A DNA stretch of 64,000 nt from Bradyrhizobium diazoefficiens (GCF_016612535.1 NZ_JAENXS010000002.1:2790001-2854000), one strand, 5' to 3'; shown: positions 1 to 9,185, counted from the first letter of the stretch. The notes: generated by a model not told the origin, from the letters alone. Program-made: numbers and translations.

Positions 1-780
1 AAGGTGCCGATCGAGCGGCCGCTGACGCTCTACCTGAACTCGCAGGAGATCGTCACCATGATGACGATCGGCGACTATCCCGAATATCTGGCGCTTGGCT
101 ATCTCCTCAACCAAAATATGCTGAAATATAACGACGCGGTCACCGAGGTCGAATACGACGACGACCTCCAGGTGGTCGTCGTGCGCACCGAGCACCACAC
201 CAATTTCGAGGCCAAACTGAAGAAACGCACGCAGACCTCGGGCTGCGCGCAGGGTACGGCCTTCGGCGAGCTGTTGGAGGCGGTCGAGAGCGTCGCGCTG
301 CCGAAGGCTGAGCTACGCACCTCCTGGCTCTATCAGATGACACAGACCATCAACACCATGCCCTCGCTCTATCTGGAGGCCGGCGCGATTCACGGCTGCG
401 TGCTGTGCAAAGAGGGCGAACCGCTCTGCTACACCGAGGATGTCGGCCGCCACAACGCGGTCGACAAAATCGCAGGCTGGATGTACCGCCACGGCGTCGA
501 TGCGTCCGACAAGATCCTCTACACCACGGGACGCCTCACCTCAGAAATGGTGATCAAGACGGTGCGGATGGGCATTCCGATCCTGGTGTCGCGCTCCGGC
601 TTCACCGCCTGGGGCGTCGATCTCGCGAGGCAAGTTGGCCTGACGCTGGTCGGACGCACGCGCGGCAAGCGCTTCATCGCCCTCGCCGGCGAGGAGCGGA
701 TTGTTTACGACCAGAACCTCGCTTACGTCGAAGAGGAATCGGCGAAGCACAAGCGCAAGGGTGAAGCTGGTGACGACTGA
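1..780 (+). CDS. fdhD: FdhD-family sulfurtransferase for formate dehydrogenase maturation (5' end outside window)
   Basis: FdhD passes sulfur from a cysteine desulfurase to the molybdenum cofactor of formate dehydrogenase in the cytoplasm. The family signature [11 protein letters not shown] is present near residue 145, and the N-terminal RPLTLYLN matches the usual start of the fold. The reading frame is open to base 1 and about 20-30 N-terminal residues seem to be missing, so the gene probably begins upstream; the GTG at 4 is only the first in-window start. The canonical CxxC loop (GCGLCG-like in E. coli) reads SGCAQG here, so only the first cysteine remains, while a different CVLC pair follows at about residue 131. 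The stop overlaps mobA, which suggests co-translation. Formate dehydrogenase genes would be expected just upstream. Confidence 0.9.
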   Translation, partial: KVPIERPLTLYLNSQEIVTMMTIGDYPEYLALGYLLNQNMLKYNDAVTEVEYDDDLQVVVVRTEHHTNFEAKLKKRTQTSGCAQGTAFGELLEAVESVALPKAELRTSWLYQMTQTINTMPSLYLEAGAIHGCVLCKEGEPLCYTEDVGRHNAVDKIAGWMYRHGVDASDKILYTTGRLTSEMVIKTVRMGIPILVSRSGFTAWGVDLARQVGLTLVGRTRGKRFIALAGEERIVYDQNLAYVEEESAKHKRKGEAGDD

Positions 781-1402
781 AATTCCGCCCACCCAGGGCG
801 TGCTGCTTGCCGGCGGTCTCGCGCGGCGCATGGGCGGCGGCGACAAGCCGATGCGGACCATCGGCGTCCGTACCATCCTGGACCGCGTGATCGCACGCCT
901 CTCGCCTCAGTGCGACGGATTGATCCTCAATGCGAACGGCGATCCCGCACGTTTCGCCTCGTTCCGCCTGCCGGTCATTGCCGATGACGTGCCCGGCTTC
1001 CCCGGCCCGCTCGCCGGCATCCTCGCCGCGCTCGACTGGACAGCGGCGAATCGGCCGGACCTCGAGTGGGTGCTCAGCGCCGCTGGCGATTGCCCGTTCC
1101 TGCCGCGCGATCTCGTCGCGCGGCTGCATGAGGCAAGGACGCGAGAGAATGCGCAGCTCGCAGTCGCCGCATCGGGCGACCAGACGCATCCGGTGATTGG
1201 TCTGTGGCGGGTGAGCCTACGCAACGAGCTTCGTCACGCGCTGGTCGTCGAGGACATCCGCAGGATTGATCGCTGGACCGCGCGCTATCGACTCGCGACG
1301 GTGACATGGCCGACCGAACCGCTCGACCCGTTCTTCAATGCCAACACGGTCGAGGATATCGCCGAAGCCGAGCGGTTGGCTGCGCTGGACGAAGCGTCTT
1401 AA
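761..1402 (+). CDS. mobA: Molybdenum cofactor guanylyltransferase MobA
   Basis: MobA adds GMP to molybdenum-molybdopterin to make the guanine dinucleotide form used by DMSO-reductase-family enzymes such as formate dehydrogenase. The glycine-rich nucleotide loop [17 protein letters not shown] lies near the N terminus, and the C-terminal FFNANTVED is typical of the family. The length of about 210 residues is normal. Two GTG codons (761 and 770) inside the end of fdhD are possible starts; no ATG fits the conserved N terminus. The overlap with fdhD indicates translational coupling, so the two genes likely serve the same molybdoenzyme. It converges with the flavin monooxygenase gene only 6 bases downstream, with no obvious terminator between. 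Confidence 0.93.
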   Translation: MKLVTTEIPPTQGVLLAGGLARRMGGGDKPMRTIGVRTILDRVIARLSPQCDGLILNANGDPARFASFRLPVIADDVPGFPGPLAGILAALDWTAANRPDLEWVLSAAGDCPFLPRDLVARLHEARTRENAQLAVAASGDQTHPVIGLWRVSLRNELRHALVVEDIRRIDRWTARYRLATVTWPTEPLDPFFNANTVEDIAEAERLAALDEAS

Positions 1403-1408
1403 TCAAAC

Positions 1409-2536
1409 TCAGGCCGCCAGCGGCACCGACCAGGCATCGTAGCCGTAGACCCAGCTCGTATCGGTCCGTTCCTTCAGCCAGATGTTCGCGCGCGAGGTCT
1501 CCTGCACCCGCGTGGTCCGCATCTTGCGCGTTGCCTCGAAGCGGCGGAATGCGTTGGCAATGCCGTCGCGATCGACACCGTCGAGGCAGCGCGACAGCAC
1601 GGCGGCATCCTCGATCGCCATGGCCGCGCCCTGCGCCATGTAGGGCGTCATCGGATGGCAGGCATCGCCGAGCAACGTCACCTTGCCGTCGGTCCAGCGC
1701 TCCAGCGCGTCGCGATCCATGATCGCCCATTTATGCACGTCGGGGCACGCCGCGAGCACCTGGCCCACCTGCGGATGAAAGCCTTCGAACGATGCTCGCA
1801 GATCGCGCACGTCGCCCTTGGCCGACCAGGATTCGATGCGGAAGTTCGGCTCCGGCTGGCTGGTGACGAGATAAACCTCGCTACGGTCCGGCTTGACGTA
1901 ATAGATAACGATATGGCGGTCCTCGCCCCACCATTTGGTGCAGTCGTCGATCTTCTCACCAAGCAGTGCGGCCGGATAGGTGGTGCGGTAGGCGATGCGG
2001 CCGGAGAATCTCACCGGCGCGGTGTCGAACAGGATATCGCGCACCGCCGAATGAACGCCGTCCGCGCCGACCACCGCATCGGCAACAGCGCTGGTGCCGT
2101 CGGCAAAGCTCAGCTGGACGCCTTCGCCGGTCTCGTCGAGGCCGACCAGTCTGTGGTTGAGCCTCACAAACTCATCCGGCACCACGCTCGCCAGCGCCGC
2201 ATGTAGATCGCCGCGATGAGCAAGCAGATAGGGCGCGCCGAACTTCTCCTCCGCGCTCTCACCAAAAATCATGTCGAATTTGATGTCGCCGCTCTTCCAG
2301 TCGCGGTTGTTCCATGAGCGGGGATAGAACGACTGGCTCCGCATGCGCGCTTCCAGCCCGAGCACGCGCAACACTTGCATCGCATTGCAGCCGATCTGGA
2401 TGCCGGCGCCGATGCGCGCGAACTGAGAGGCCTGCTCATAGACCATCACATGGATGCCAACGCGCCGGAGCGCCGCGGCAGTCGCAAGCCCGCCCATACC
2501 GGCACCGACGATTGCAACCGAAAGCGGCCTTGCCAT
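1409..2536 (-). CDS. FAD-dependent aromatic monooxygenase, NicC (6-hydroxynicotinate 3-monooxygenase)-like
   Basis: This 375-residue protein is a class A flavoprotein hydroxylase. The N-terminal dinucleotide fold IVGAGMGGL, the central DG motif VVGADGVHSAVR and the FAD ribityl motif LLGDACHPMTPYMAQGAA are all clear. Several stretches match what I recall of 6-hydroxynicotinate 3-monooxygenase: KWWGEDRH, the FEGFHP segment and the C-terminal WVYGYD. Family members hydroxylate an aromatic ring with NAD(P)H and oxygen, sometimes with decarboxylation. The exact substrate is an inference; a salicylate-hydroxylase-like role is the main alternative. It lies 50 bases downstream of the moeA-PBP gene on the same strand and could be read with it, although no functional link to molybdenum is evident. 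No other nicotinate-pathway gene is in the window. Confidence 0.85.
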   Translation of the reverse strand: MARPLSVAIVGAGMGGLATAAALRRVGIHVMVYEQASQFARIGAGIQIGCNAMQVLRVLGLEARMRSQSFYPRSWNNRDWKSGDIKFDMIFGESAEEKFGAPYLLAHRGDLHAALASVVPDEFVRLNHRLVGLDETGEGVQLSFADGTSAVADAVVGADGVHSAVRDILFDTAPVRFSGRIAYRTTYPAALLGEKIDDCTKWWGEDRHIVIYYVKPDRSEVYLVTSQPEPNFRIESWSAKGDVRDLRASFEGFHPQVGQVLAACPDVHKWAIMDRDALERWTDGKVTLLGDACHPMTPYMAQGAAMAIEDAAVLSRCLDGVDRDGIANAFRRFEATRKMRTTRVQETSRANIWLKERTDTSWVYGYDAWSVPLAA

Positions 2537-2586
2537 CGTATCCCCTACCCTGTCCGTCGCGCAGCTTGAATGCCGCGTCGTCTCCT

Positions 2587-4548
2587 CTACGCGGGCCGAA
2601 ATCCGGCTCGTTCCAGTGCCACACGCGCCTCGTCCGAGCCGAGCGCGTCGAGAAAGGCCTCTACCGCGGGACGCCGCTTGCGTGACGTCACCAAGGCAAA
2701 GTCATAATGCTCTTCCGCGAGCGGAATGAAACCGAGGCCGACCGCATGGGCGACCGGCGCAATGGTCATGCCCCAATCGGCACGGTGCTGGGCGACGGCC
2801 GCAGCAACCGCATTGTGCGAGCGCGGCTGGTTCCAGTACCCCTCGGGGCGCGCACCGCCAAGCAGCCGGTCGATCAGGATGCGCGTCCCGGCGCCCTGGT
2901 TGCGGTTGACCATGATACAGGCAGGGTCAGTGAGCGCGACGGCGACGGCCTCCTTCGCGGCGAGGCGCTCGAAACGCCTGTCGCCTTTCCGAAACACGAT
3001 GCCCTGCATCCTCCGCCAGCCCGGCACGAGTTCGAGCCCCTCGACGAGATAAGGCGTGTTGTAGGTCTCGCTCTTGTCGTCAAACAGATGGATCGGCGCG
3101 AGATCGCATTCGCCGCGCTTCGCCGCCGCAAGTCCGCCGAGGCTGCCGACCGCAATCGAGCGCACAGTGAGGCCGACATGCGCGAGTTGTGCGGTGACGA
3201 GATCGAGGCCCGTGCAATGGCTGCCGACGATGACGAGATCGGGCACCCGTACATGCGGCGTGAACAGCGTCACCTCGGCCTCAGTGCCGGCCGGCATCTG
3301 GTCCGCCAGCGCGTCAATGCGCAAAAAGCCGTCGGCCTGCGCGAAGGACGTGATCGCGCCAGAGCCCTTTCCCGAGGGATAGGCGATCAAGCCGTCTTTG
3401 CCCTCGACCAGCGAGACCATGACGAATTCGGTACGGCCGAGCTCGGAGGCGATGCGCACCGGCACGACCGCAGTCACCTTGGCATCGGAGCGCGGCGGCA
3501 ATCCCGCCATCTTGCGCAGCGCCGGCACGATCATGTCGTGGAAGGTGAACATCGCCGAGGTCGGAAAGCCCGGCAGGATCACCACCGGCTTGCCGTCGCA
3601 CACCGCCAGACACAGCGGCTTGCCGGGCTTGAGCGCGACGCCATGCGCGATGATGCCGGGTTGGCCGAGACGGCCGATGATGCGATGGGACAGATCGCCC
3701 GCGCCTTTCGAGGTGCCGCCGGACAGCACCAGCATGTCGGCATCCGCCAGCGCCTGGCGCATGGCGGCTTCGAGCTTTGCTTCATCGTCGGGAATGGCGC
3801 CGAGGAAGATCGCTTCGCCGCCGTTCTCGTTGATCGCGGCTGCGACGATCGCACCATTGGTGTCGTAGATCGCAGCCGGCGCGAGTGCCTCGCCGGGTTG
3901 AACGAGCTCATCGCCGGTTGAAATCACGGCCACACGCGGCTTCCGCGCGACGTTTACTTCCGCAATGCCGCAAGCCGCCAGCATCCCGATCTCGCGCGAA
4001 CCGATGATCGTGCCGGCGCGCAGCAGCGCCTCGCCGCGCGCGATGTCGGAGCCTGCGTATGACATGAATTGCCCAGGCGACACCGCGCGACGGACGTCGA
4101 TTGCATCAACATCGGACAGCTGGGTGTGTTCGACCATCACCACGGCATCGGCTCCACGCGGCAACGGGCCGCCGGTGGCGATCGGCGTTGCGCTGCCCGC
4201 CGCGACTTGCAGCACCGGCGCGACGCCGCAGTGAATCGTTTCGCTGTTCAACGCGAGACGCACCGGCGCGCCCTCGCCGGCCACAGCAAGGTCCGCCGAA
4301 CGCACGGCAAAGCCGTCGACATTCGACCGGTCGAAGGGCGGCACGTCGATCGGCGCCGTGATGTCCTCGGCCAACGCCGCGTCGAGTGCATCGGCAAGCT
4401 TTCGCGTTTCTTTCGGGATCGCACGCGGGAACAGCGCCGCCTCAAAGCGCGCCAGCGCGTCCTCTCGCGAGAGGATCTCGAGGAATTGCTCCTGCTCCAG
4501 CGCGCTGCGCTCTTGCGAGTGCGGGACCTTCGTCATCTCGGAACCCAT
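2587..4548 (-). CDS. moeA: Molybdopterin molybdotransferase MoeA fused to a C-terminal periplasmic-binding-like domain
   Basis: The N-terminal ~420 residues are a complete MoeA, with the substrate-loop segment PPFDRSNVDGFAVR, the MPT-binding LSGGTSKGAGD and the ALKPGKP/LPGFPTS motifs. MoeA inserts molybdate into adenylated molybdopterin. From about residue 430 to 653 follows a type 2 periplasmic-binding-like domain (PBP_like, as in YvgK-type proteins) with GSHCTGLD at its start and NRNQGAGTRILID in its anion loop. Such a domain may hold molybdate or tungstate for the transferase; this is an inference. The protein is cytoplasmic, without signal peptide. The ATG is separated by one base from the stop of the preceding moeA-like gene, so the two are probably translationally coupled. 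Confidence 0.93.
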   Translation of the reverse strand: MGSEMTKVPHSQERSALEQEQFLEILSREDALARFEAALFPRAIPKETRKLADALDAALAEDITAPIDVPPFDRSNVDGFAVRSADLAVAGEGAPVRLALNSETIHCGVAPVLQVAAGSATPIATGGPLPRGADAVVMVEHTQLSDVDAIDVRRAVSPGQFMSYAGSDIARGEALLRAGTIIGSREIGMLAACGIAEVNVARKPRVAVISTGDELVQPGEALAPAAIYDTNGAIVAAAINENGGEAIFLGAIPDDEAKLEAAMRQALADADMLVLSGGTSKGAGDLSHRIIGRLGQPGIIAHGVALKPGKPLCLAVCDGKPVVILPGFPTSAMFTFHDMIVPALRKMAGLPPRSDAKVTAVVPVRIASELGRTEFVMVSLVEGKDGLIAYPSGKGSGAITSFAQADGFLRIDALADQMPAGTEAEVTLFTPHVRVPDLVIVGSHCTGLDLVTAQLAHVGLTVRSIAVGSLGGLAAAKRGECDLAPIHLFDDKSETYNTPYLVEGLELVPGWRRMQGIVFRKGDRRFERLAAKEAVAVALTDPACIMVNRNQGAGTRILIDRLLGGARPEGYWNQPRSHNAVAAAVAQHRADWGMTIAPVAHAVGLGFIPLAEEHYDFALVTSRKRRPAVEAFLDALGSDEARVALERAGFRPA

Positions 4549-4549
4549 G

Positions 4550-5656
4550 TCATTCCCGTATTAGATAGGCATCAATGGGCATACCTGCCGCAAATCCCTC
4601 ACTGCTGCCGGAAACAAGCAGCCATGCATCCGCTCTGGCAATGGCTTGGAGCGGCCATTCACCGACCGCAAGCGGCGTCCACGCTTGATGTTCCCAAGCC
4701 AGCAGCGCGATTTCGGCGATGCCGACGTTGGAAGCGATCTTACGCGCAAGCGGCAAGGTCACTGTGCGGCGCGGCTGCCGCATCGACAATTTGTCGATGA
4801 GCGGAAGCACCAGCGCAAGCCAAGCCGCGAACGCCCGACCGGGCGAGCCGGGCAACACGACGACGGGAACTTTTCCGAGCCGCCCGACGGCTGCGGTACG
4901 TCCAGGCTGGAGCGCAAGGCCATAAGCGAGCACGTCGCCACATTGAGCCAGCGCCGTGACCACGGCGTCCCGGCGGCCGATGCCGCTGCCGCCGATCGTC
5001 AGCAGGAGATCGCAGGCGGAAACATCGAGCGCCTCCGCAATCGAGGTCGCGTCGCGCGCACCGGCTTCATGCGCGCTCACATCCAGTCCCACCGCGCGCG
5101 CGAGCTCGGCAATCATCTCCATCGTCGCTGTTGCATCGGGCACGTTGACGATGCGCAGCCGCGGCCGCCTGACATTCAGCTTTTCGCGACCAGCGACTCG
5201 TGCAAGCAAAAGTGCCGCCGCACCGACGGGATATCCCGCTGCGGCCGCAGGCGAGCTTTCGGCAATGTCACTGCCGCTGCGTCCGACGCCTTGCCCTGGC
5301 ACACCTTCGGCCATCACCTGGGCGAGCGGGCCTGACACCTCCACCGCGTCGGCATCGAGCACGCAGTCGTATCCCACCGGCATCACATCGCCGGCCTCGA
5401 CCCACGCTGGAAGCTCGGTCAGGGGCAACGGCGAATAGGAGGAAGCGCCGACGAGATCGCTGGCGCGCAAGGCCCATCCATCGACGACTGCGATGTCACG
5501 CGACGGATAGGCTGGCAGCAACGGCATTCCCGCAGAGATACAGCCGGCCGCCTCGGTCAGCGGCAATGCGACCGGCGTGACCGGATCAACGCTTCGCAGC
5601 AACGCGGCGAGCGCTGTGTCGATCGGCGTCAGGCAGGGCGGCAAGCGCTGGGTCAT
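4550..5656 (-). CDS. Second MoeA-like molybdopterin-binding protein
   Basis: A 368-residue MoeA-type protein. It shows a MoeA N-terminal domain with YPSRDIAVVDGWALR in place of the usual PxFDNSAMDGYA, the molybdopterin-binding core LLTIGGSGIGRRDAV, and ALQPGRTAAVGR followed by VVVLPGSPGRAFAAW. Several canonical residues differ from MoeA (for example SDIAVVDGWA and GGSGIGRRD), so it may be a specialised partner rather than a duplicate enzyme; it could serve tungsten versus molybdenum or a bis-molybdopterin form, which is speculative. It is the first gene of a run with moeA-PBP and is preceded by a 55-base gap to the TupA-like gene on the same strand. Confidence 0.85.
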   Translation of the reverse strand: MTQRLPPCLTPIDTALAALLRSVDPVTPVALPLTEAAGCISAGMPLLPAYPSRDIAVVDGWALRASDLVGASSYSPLPLTELPAWVEAGDVMPVGYDCVLDADAVEVSGPLAQVMAEGVPGQGVGRSGSDIAESSPAAAAGYPVGAAALLLARVAGREKLNVRRPRLRIVNVPDATATMEMIAELARAVGLDVSAHEAGARDATSIAEALDVSACDLLLTIGGSGIGRRDAVVTALAQCGDVLAYGLALQPGRTAAVGRLGKVPVVVLPGSPGRAFAAWLALVLPLIDKLSMRQPRRTVTLPLARKIASNVGIAEIALLAWEHQAWTPLAVGEWPLQAIARADAWLLVSGSSEGFAAGMPIDAYLIRE

Positions 5657-5711
5657 GCCTCATGATGGATCACGCATCGCGCGGTTTGGCAACCGTTCGG
5701 AGGGTTGGCCA

Positions 5712-6545
5712 TCAACCGCGCGGCTTGTCCGCGTTCGGAAAGAACACCTGTTGCCCGTCGACCTTGTAGCCAGCGATCGCTGCCTGCCCCTCCGGCGAGA
5801 TCAACCAGTCGACGAAGGTCTGGCCCAACTCGTTCCTGACATTCGGGTGCTTCTCCGGCTTCACCAGCATTACGCCGTACTGGTTGAGCAGCCGCTTGTC
5901 GCCCTCGACGAGGATGTCGAGATCACCGCGATCCCTGAAGGCAATCCAGCTGCCGCGGTCTGAAAGCACATAGGCATTCGCCATGCGCGCCGCGTCGAGG
6001 GCAGCGATCATGCCTTGCCCGCTCTCGCGATACCAGGCGCCCTTGGTCTTGGCGATGTCGATACCGGCGACGATCCACAGTGCAAGCTCCGCCGCGTGAG
6101 TGCCGGAACGATCGCCGCGCGTCACGAACGGCGCCCCCTTGGCCTCGATCGCCTTCAGCGCGGTCGCGATGTCCTTGCCTTTCACTCCGGCGGGATCGTT
6201 CTTCGGCCCGATCAGCACGAAATCGTTGTACATCACGTCGAAGCGCTTCGTGGCAAAGCCGTCAGCGACGAATTTCTCCTCCTGCGGCCGAGCGTGCATC
6301 AACACCACGTCAGCCTCGCCTCTTCGCGCGCCGTCGAGCACCTCGTCGCTACGTCGTGCGATCACCGTCACTTCGATGCCGGTCTTGTCGCGGAACCTCG
6401 GCAGCAAATAGTCGAGCAGGCCTGAATCCTGCGTCAATGTCGTCGTGGCCAGGACGATCGCACGCTCCGCGGCAAGCGAGGCCGAAATGCTCCCGGCAAG
6501 GCTGCAGAGAAGCGCAAGGGCAATGGTCAGTCGGCGAACGGCCAT
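5712..6545 (-). CDS. TupA-like tungstate/molybdate-binding periplasmic protein
   Basis: A 277-residue protein with a Sec signal peptide (MAVRRLTIALALLCSLAGS, cleavage near SLAAERA). The mature N terminus ATTTLTQDSGLLDYLLP and the anion loop TRGDRSGTHAAE match the TupA/WtpA-type oxyanion receptors that capture tungstate or molybdate for an ABC importer. No TupB permease or TupC ATPase is in the window, so it must work with components elsewhere or act alone. It is the most upstream gene of the minus-strand molybdopterin run and is divergent from the HTH-PBP regulator, with a 384-base intergenic region that likely holds both promoters. Confidence 0.87.
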   Translation of the reverse strand: MAVRRLTIALALLCSLAGSISASLAAERAIVLATTTLTQDSGLLDYLLPRFRDKTGIEVTVIARRSDEVLDGARRGEADVVLMHARPQEEKFVADGFATKRFDVMYNDFVLIGPKNDPAGVKGKDIATALKAIEAKGAPFVTRGDRSGTHAAELALWIVAGIDIAKTKGAWYRESGQGMIAALDAARMANAYVLSDRGSWIAFRDRGDLDILVEGDKRLLNQYGVMLVKPEKHPNVRNELGQTFVDWLISPEGQAAIAGYKVDGQQVFFPNADKPRG

Positions 6546-6929
6546 GAAGAGTTCCCATCGAACACGACGCGATCATGATGATCGATTGCGCCGCACTCGT
6601 GACGGTCTTGCCTTCCGCGAAAGCAACAGGAGATAGAGCCTGGCTTGGACCACTACCAAAGGCGCGCCGGCGACCGCGTTGAGGTGAAGTCGCCGGGAAA
6701 TTCCGGCAATCAATCAACCGGCACGTCGATTGCAATCAAGGGCGCAACAGCCGCATGGCCCGCACCATTCGAGCCTCGCAAGATCGTCAACCAAGATCAA
6801 AACACGTGTCAGGATGTGTTGCAAAGCAACGAGATCATCAGGCATGGTTCGCGAGGACAAAAGTCGAAGAGCAGAATTCCACCTGCGTTGAACGTCAAAA
6901 AGGAGCAAGAATTTGCATAGGAATGCAGG
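6546..6929. promoter_or_regulatory. Divergent regulatory region of the molybdenum block, with inverted repeat
   Basis: No gene is visible in these 384 bases between the TupA-like gene (minus) and the HTH-PBP regulator (plus). An imperfect inverted repeat is present: GAATTCCACCTGC at 6874-6886 and GCAGGATGGAATTC at 6925-6938, the right arm covering the proposed start codon of the regulator. That is a plausible autoregulatory operator, as expected for a one-component metal regulator, but there is no direct evidence. The sequence does not resemble the E. coli ModE site. Confidence 0.35.
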
Positions 6930-7822
6930 ATGGAATTCCTGACGACCAGCGAAGCCGCTGACTATCTCCGTCTTGGCGAACGCAAGCTCTACGAACTCGT
7001 CACCACAGGTGCGATCCCTGCAGCAAGGTGACCGGAAAGTGGCTGTTTCCCCGTCACGAGCTCGACCTCTGGGTGCTGTCCGGAATGGCGCGTCCGGCGG
7101 GCATGCTGACCGCGGAGCCGCCGCCGGTCGTGGGCGGCAGCCAGGACGAGCTTCTGGATTGGAGCCTGCGTGAATCCGGCTCCGGCCTGGGATCGATGAT
7201 CGAGGGTAGTGCGCGCGGGCTCGAGCGCCTGCAACGCGACGAGGTGATGGCCGTGGCGGTGCACTTCCACAGCTTAGATGCCGAGGGCAATCTCGCCTCC
7301 GACGCCAGCGTGACGGCGCTGCGAGACGCGCCGGACCTGCATGATGCCTTGCTGGTCGCCTTCGTGCGCCGCGAGCAGGGTCTCGTGCTGCCGCCGGGCA
7401 ATCCGAAGCGGCTGTGCGGTCTCGGCGACGTGCTCGCGCAGGGCGCCAGAGTGGCGATGCGACAACAGGGCACGGGCGCGCAGATGCTGCTCGACGTGCT
7501 GCTGACACGCTCGGGCACCTCGACGCGTGATTTGCGGCGGGTGGAGACGCCGGCCCTCACCGGGCCTGATCTCGCGGAATTGGTCCGCGCCGGACAAGCC
7601 GATTGCGGCGTCGCGACGCGCGCGGCGGCGCGCGCGGCAGGCCTCGATTTCGTGCCGCTGGCCTGGGAGAATTTTGAGCTTGCGATGCGGCAGCGCAGCT
7701 ATTTTCGCCCGCCGATGCAGGCCCTGATCCGGTTCCTCAGCGAACGGCGGCTGCGCCAGCGCGCCGAGGAGCTGACCGGCTACGATCCCTCCCCGGCCGG
7801 GCAGATCCGCTTCGCGGCCTGA
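6930..7822 (+). pseudogene. HTH / periplasmic-binding-like molybdate-responsive regulator, frameshifted
   Basis: Translation from ATG 6930 gives an excisionase-type helix-turn-helix (MEFLTTSEAADYLRLGERKL, continuing to GAIPAA) that ends at a TGA at 7029. The frame entered one base back, from 7025, continues it exactly as in this family (KVTGKWLFPRHELDLW) and runs to 7822 through a PBP-like ligand domain with QQGTGAQMLLD in its anion loop. One missing A in the run at 7025-7026 explains the break. Intact relatives are one-component regulators that sense an oxyanion, probably molybdate or tungstate, and act on DNA. Either this copy is inactivated or the base is a sequencing error; no classical slippery heptamer supports programmed shifting. 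The C-terminal part alone could start at GTG 7028. Confidence 0.8.
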
Positions 7823-7925
7823 GATTGACGCCCACCCCAAAATAGTTGCAAAAGAAACCAATTCAGCCGGGCCATACCCGGGACAAGCAACTTCGGCCAA
7901 CGAGCCGGATCAGGGGAGGACAAGC

Positions 7926-9155
7926 GTGAATCCAATGAGATTTGGACTGCCGGTCGCGGCTGCCTTTTTAGCGATGCCCTTGGCGGCGGCGCTGCTGCCG
8001 GGTGCCGCAATGGCGCAGGTGTCCGACGACATCGTCAAGATCGGGGTGCTCACCGACATGAACGGTCCGGCCTCCGCGCCGACCGGCCAGGGCTCGGTCA
8101 CCGCGGCGCAGATGGCGATCGACGATTTCGGTGGCACCGTGCTCGGCAAGCCGATCAGCATCGTGATCGGCGACCACCAGCTCAAAGCCGATATCGGCGG
8201 CGCGATCGCGCGGCGCTGGTACGACGTCGACCAGGTCGATCTGATCGTCGACGTGCCGGTCTCCGCCGTCGGCCTTGCGGTGCAGAACATCGCCAACGAG
8301 AAGAAGCGGCTGTTCATCACCCACTCCACCGGCACTGCGGATTTCCACGGCAAGTTCTGCTCGCCTTACGCGATCCAGTGGGTGTTCGATACCCGCGCGC
8401 TCGCGGTCGGCACGGCGGACGCCGTGGTCAAGCGCGGCGGCGACAGCTGGTTCTTCATCACCGACGACTATGCGTTCGGCCATTCGCTGGAGCGCGACGC
8501 CTCCAGCGTCATCACCGCCAATGGCGGCAAGGTGCTGGGCTCGGTGCGGCCGCCGCTGGCAACGCCCGACCTCTCCTCCTTCGTGCTCCAGGCGCAGGCC
8601 TCCAAGGCCAAGATCATCGGCATTGCCGCAGGTCCCCCCAACAACATGAACGAGATCAAGACCGGCTCGGAGTTCGGCGTCTTCAAAGGCGGCCAGCAGA
8701 TGGCGGCGCTGCTGGCGCTGATCACCGACATCCACGGCCTCGGCTTGCAGGCCGCCCAGGGCCTGTTGCTGACGACGTCGTTCTATTGGGACATGGACGA
8801 CAAGACCCGCGAATGGTCGAAGCGCTATTTCGCCAAGATGAACAAGATGCCGTCGATGTGGCAGGCCGGCGTCTATTCCAGCGTGATGCACTATCTCAAG
8901 GCCATCAAGGCGACCGGCACCGACGATCCGCTCAAGGTCGCGGCCAAGATGCGCGAGATGCCGGTCGAGGATTTCTTCGCCCGCAACGGCCACCTGCGCG
9001 ATGACAATCTGATGGTGCACGACCTCTGGCTGGTGCAGGTGAAGACGCCGGAGGAGAGCAAATATCCGTGGGACTATTACAAGATCCTCACGACGATCTC
9101 GGGCGACAAGGCCTTCGGGCCACCGGACCCGGCGTGTGCGATGGTGAGGAAGTGA
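7926..9155 (+). CDS. Branched-chain-amino-acid-type ABC transporter substrate-binding protein
   Basis: A 409-residue type 1 periplasmic binding protein of the LivJ/LivK superfamily (Peripla_BP_6). It has a signal peptide ending near GAAMAQ, then VSDDIVKIGVLTDMNGP and the family's paired lobes (HSTGTADFHGKFC, WFFITDDYAFG). It starts at GTG 7926 after a strong ribosome site AGGGGAGGA five bases upstream; ATG 7935 is an alternative. Ligands of this subfamily in rhizobia are often aromatic or carboxylate compounds, and the ligand here cannot be read from sequence. No permease or ATPase gene is adjacent, so it is an orphan receptor. A hairpin follows the stop. Confidence 0.9.
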   Translation: MNPMRFGLPVAAAFLAMPLAAALLPGAAMAQVSDDIVKIGVLTDMNGPASAPTGQGSVTAAQMAIDDFGGTVLGKPISIVIGDHQLKADIGGAIARRWYDVDQVDLIVDVPVSAVGLAVQNIANEKKRLFITHSTGTADFHGKFCSPYAIQWVFDTRALAVGTADAVVKRGGDSWFFITDDYAFGHSLERDASSVITANGGKVLGSVRPPLATPDLSSFVLQAQASKAKIIGIAAGPPNNMNEIKTGSEFGVFKGGQQMAALLALITDIHGLGLQAAQGLLLTTSFYWDMDDKTREWSKRYFAKMNKMPSMWQAGVYSSVMHYLKAIKATGTDDPLKVAAKMREMPVEDFFARNGHLRDDNLMVHDLWLVQVKTPEESKYPWDYYKILTTISGDKAFGPPDPACAMVRK

Positions 9156-9159
9156 GAGC

Positions 9160-9185
9160 GTGACGGTCGCTCAGGCGACCGTCAC
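9160..9185. terminator. Bidirectional hairpin between convergent genes
   Basis: An 11-bp perfect stem, GTGACGGTCGC pairing with GCGACCGTCAC around a TCAG loop, lies between the converging binding-protein genes. Its right arm includes the stop codon of the TAXI gene. There is no T-tract, so it is a hairpin barrier rather than a textbook intrinsic terminator. Confidence 0.6.

Noticed and set aside
7020..7035. Programmed ribosomal frameshift in the HTH-PBP gene
   Set aside because: No slippery heptamer, downstream structure or family precedent was found; a single lost base is simpler.
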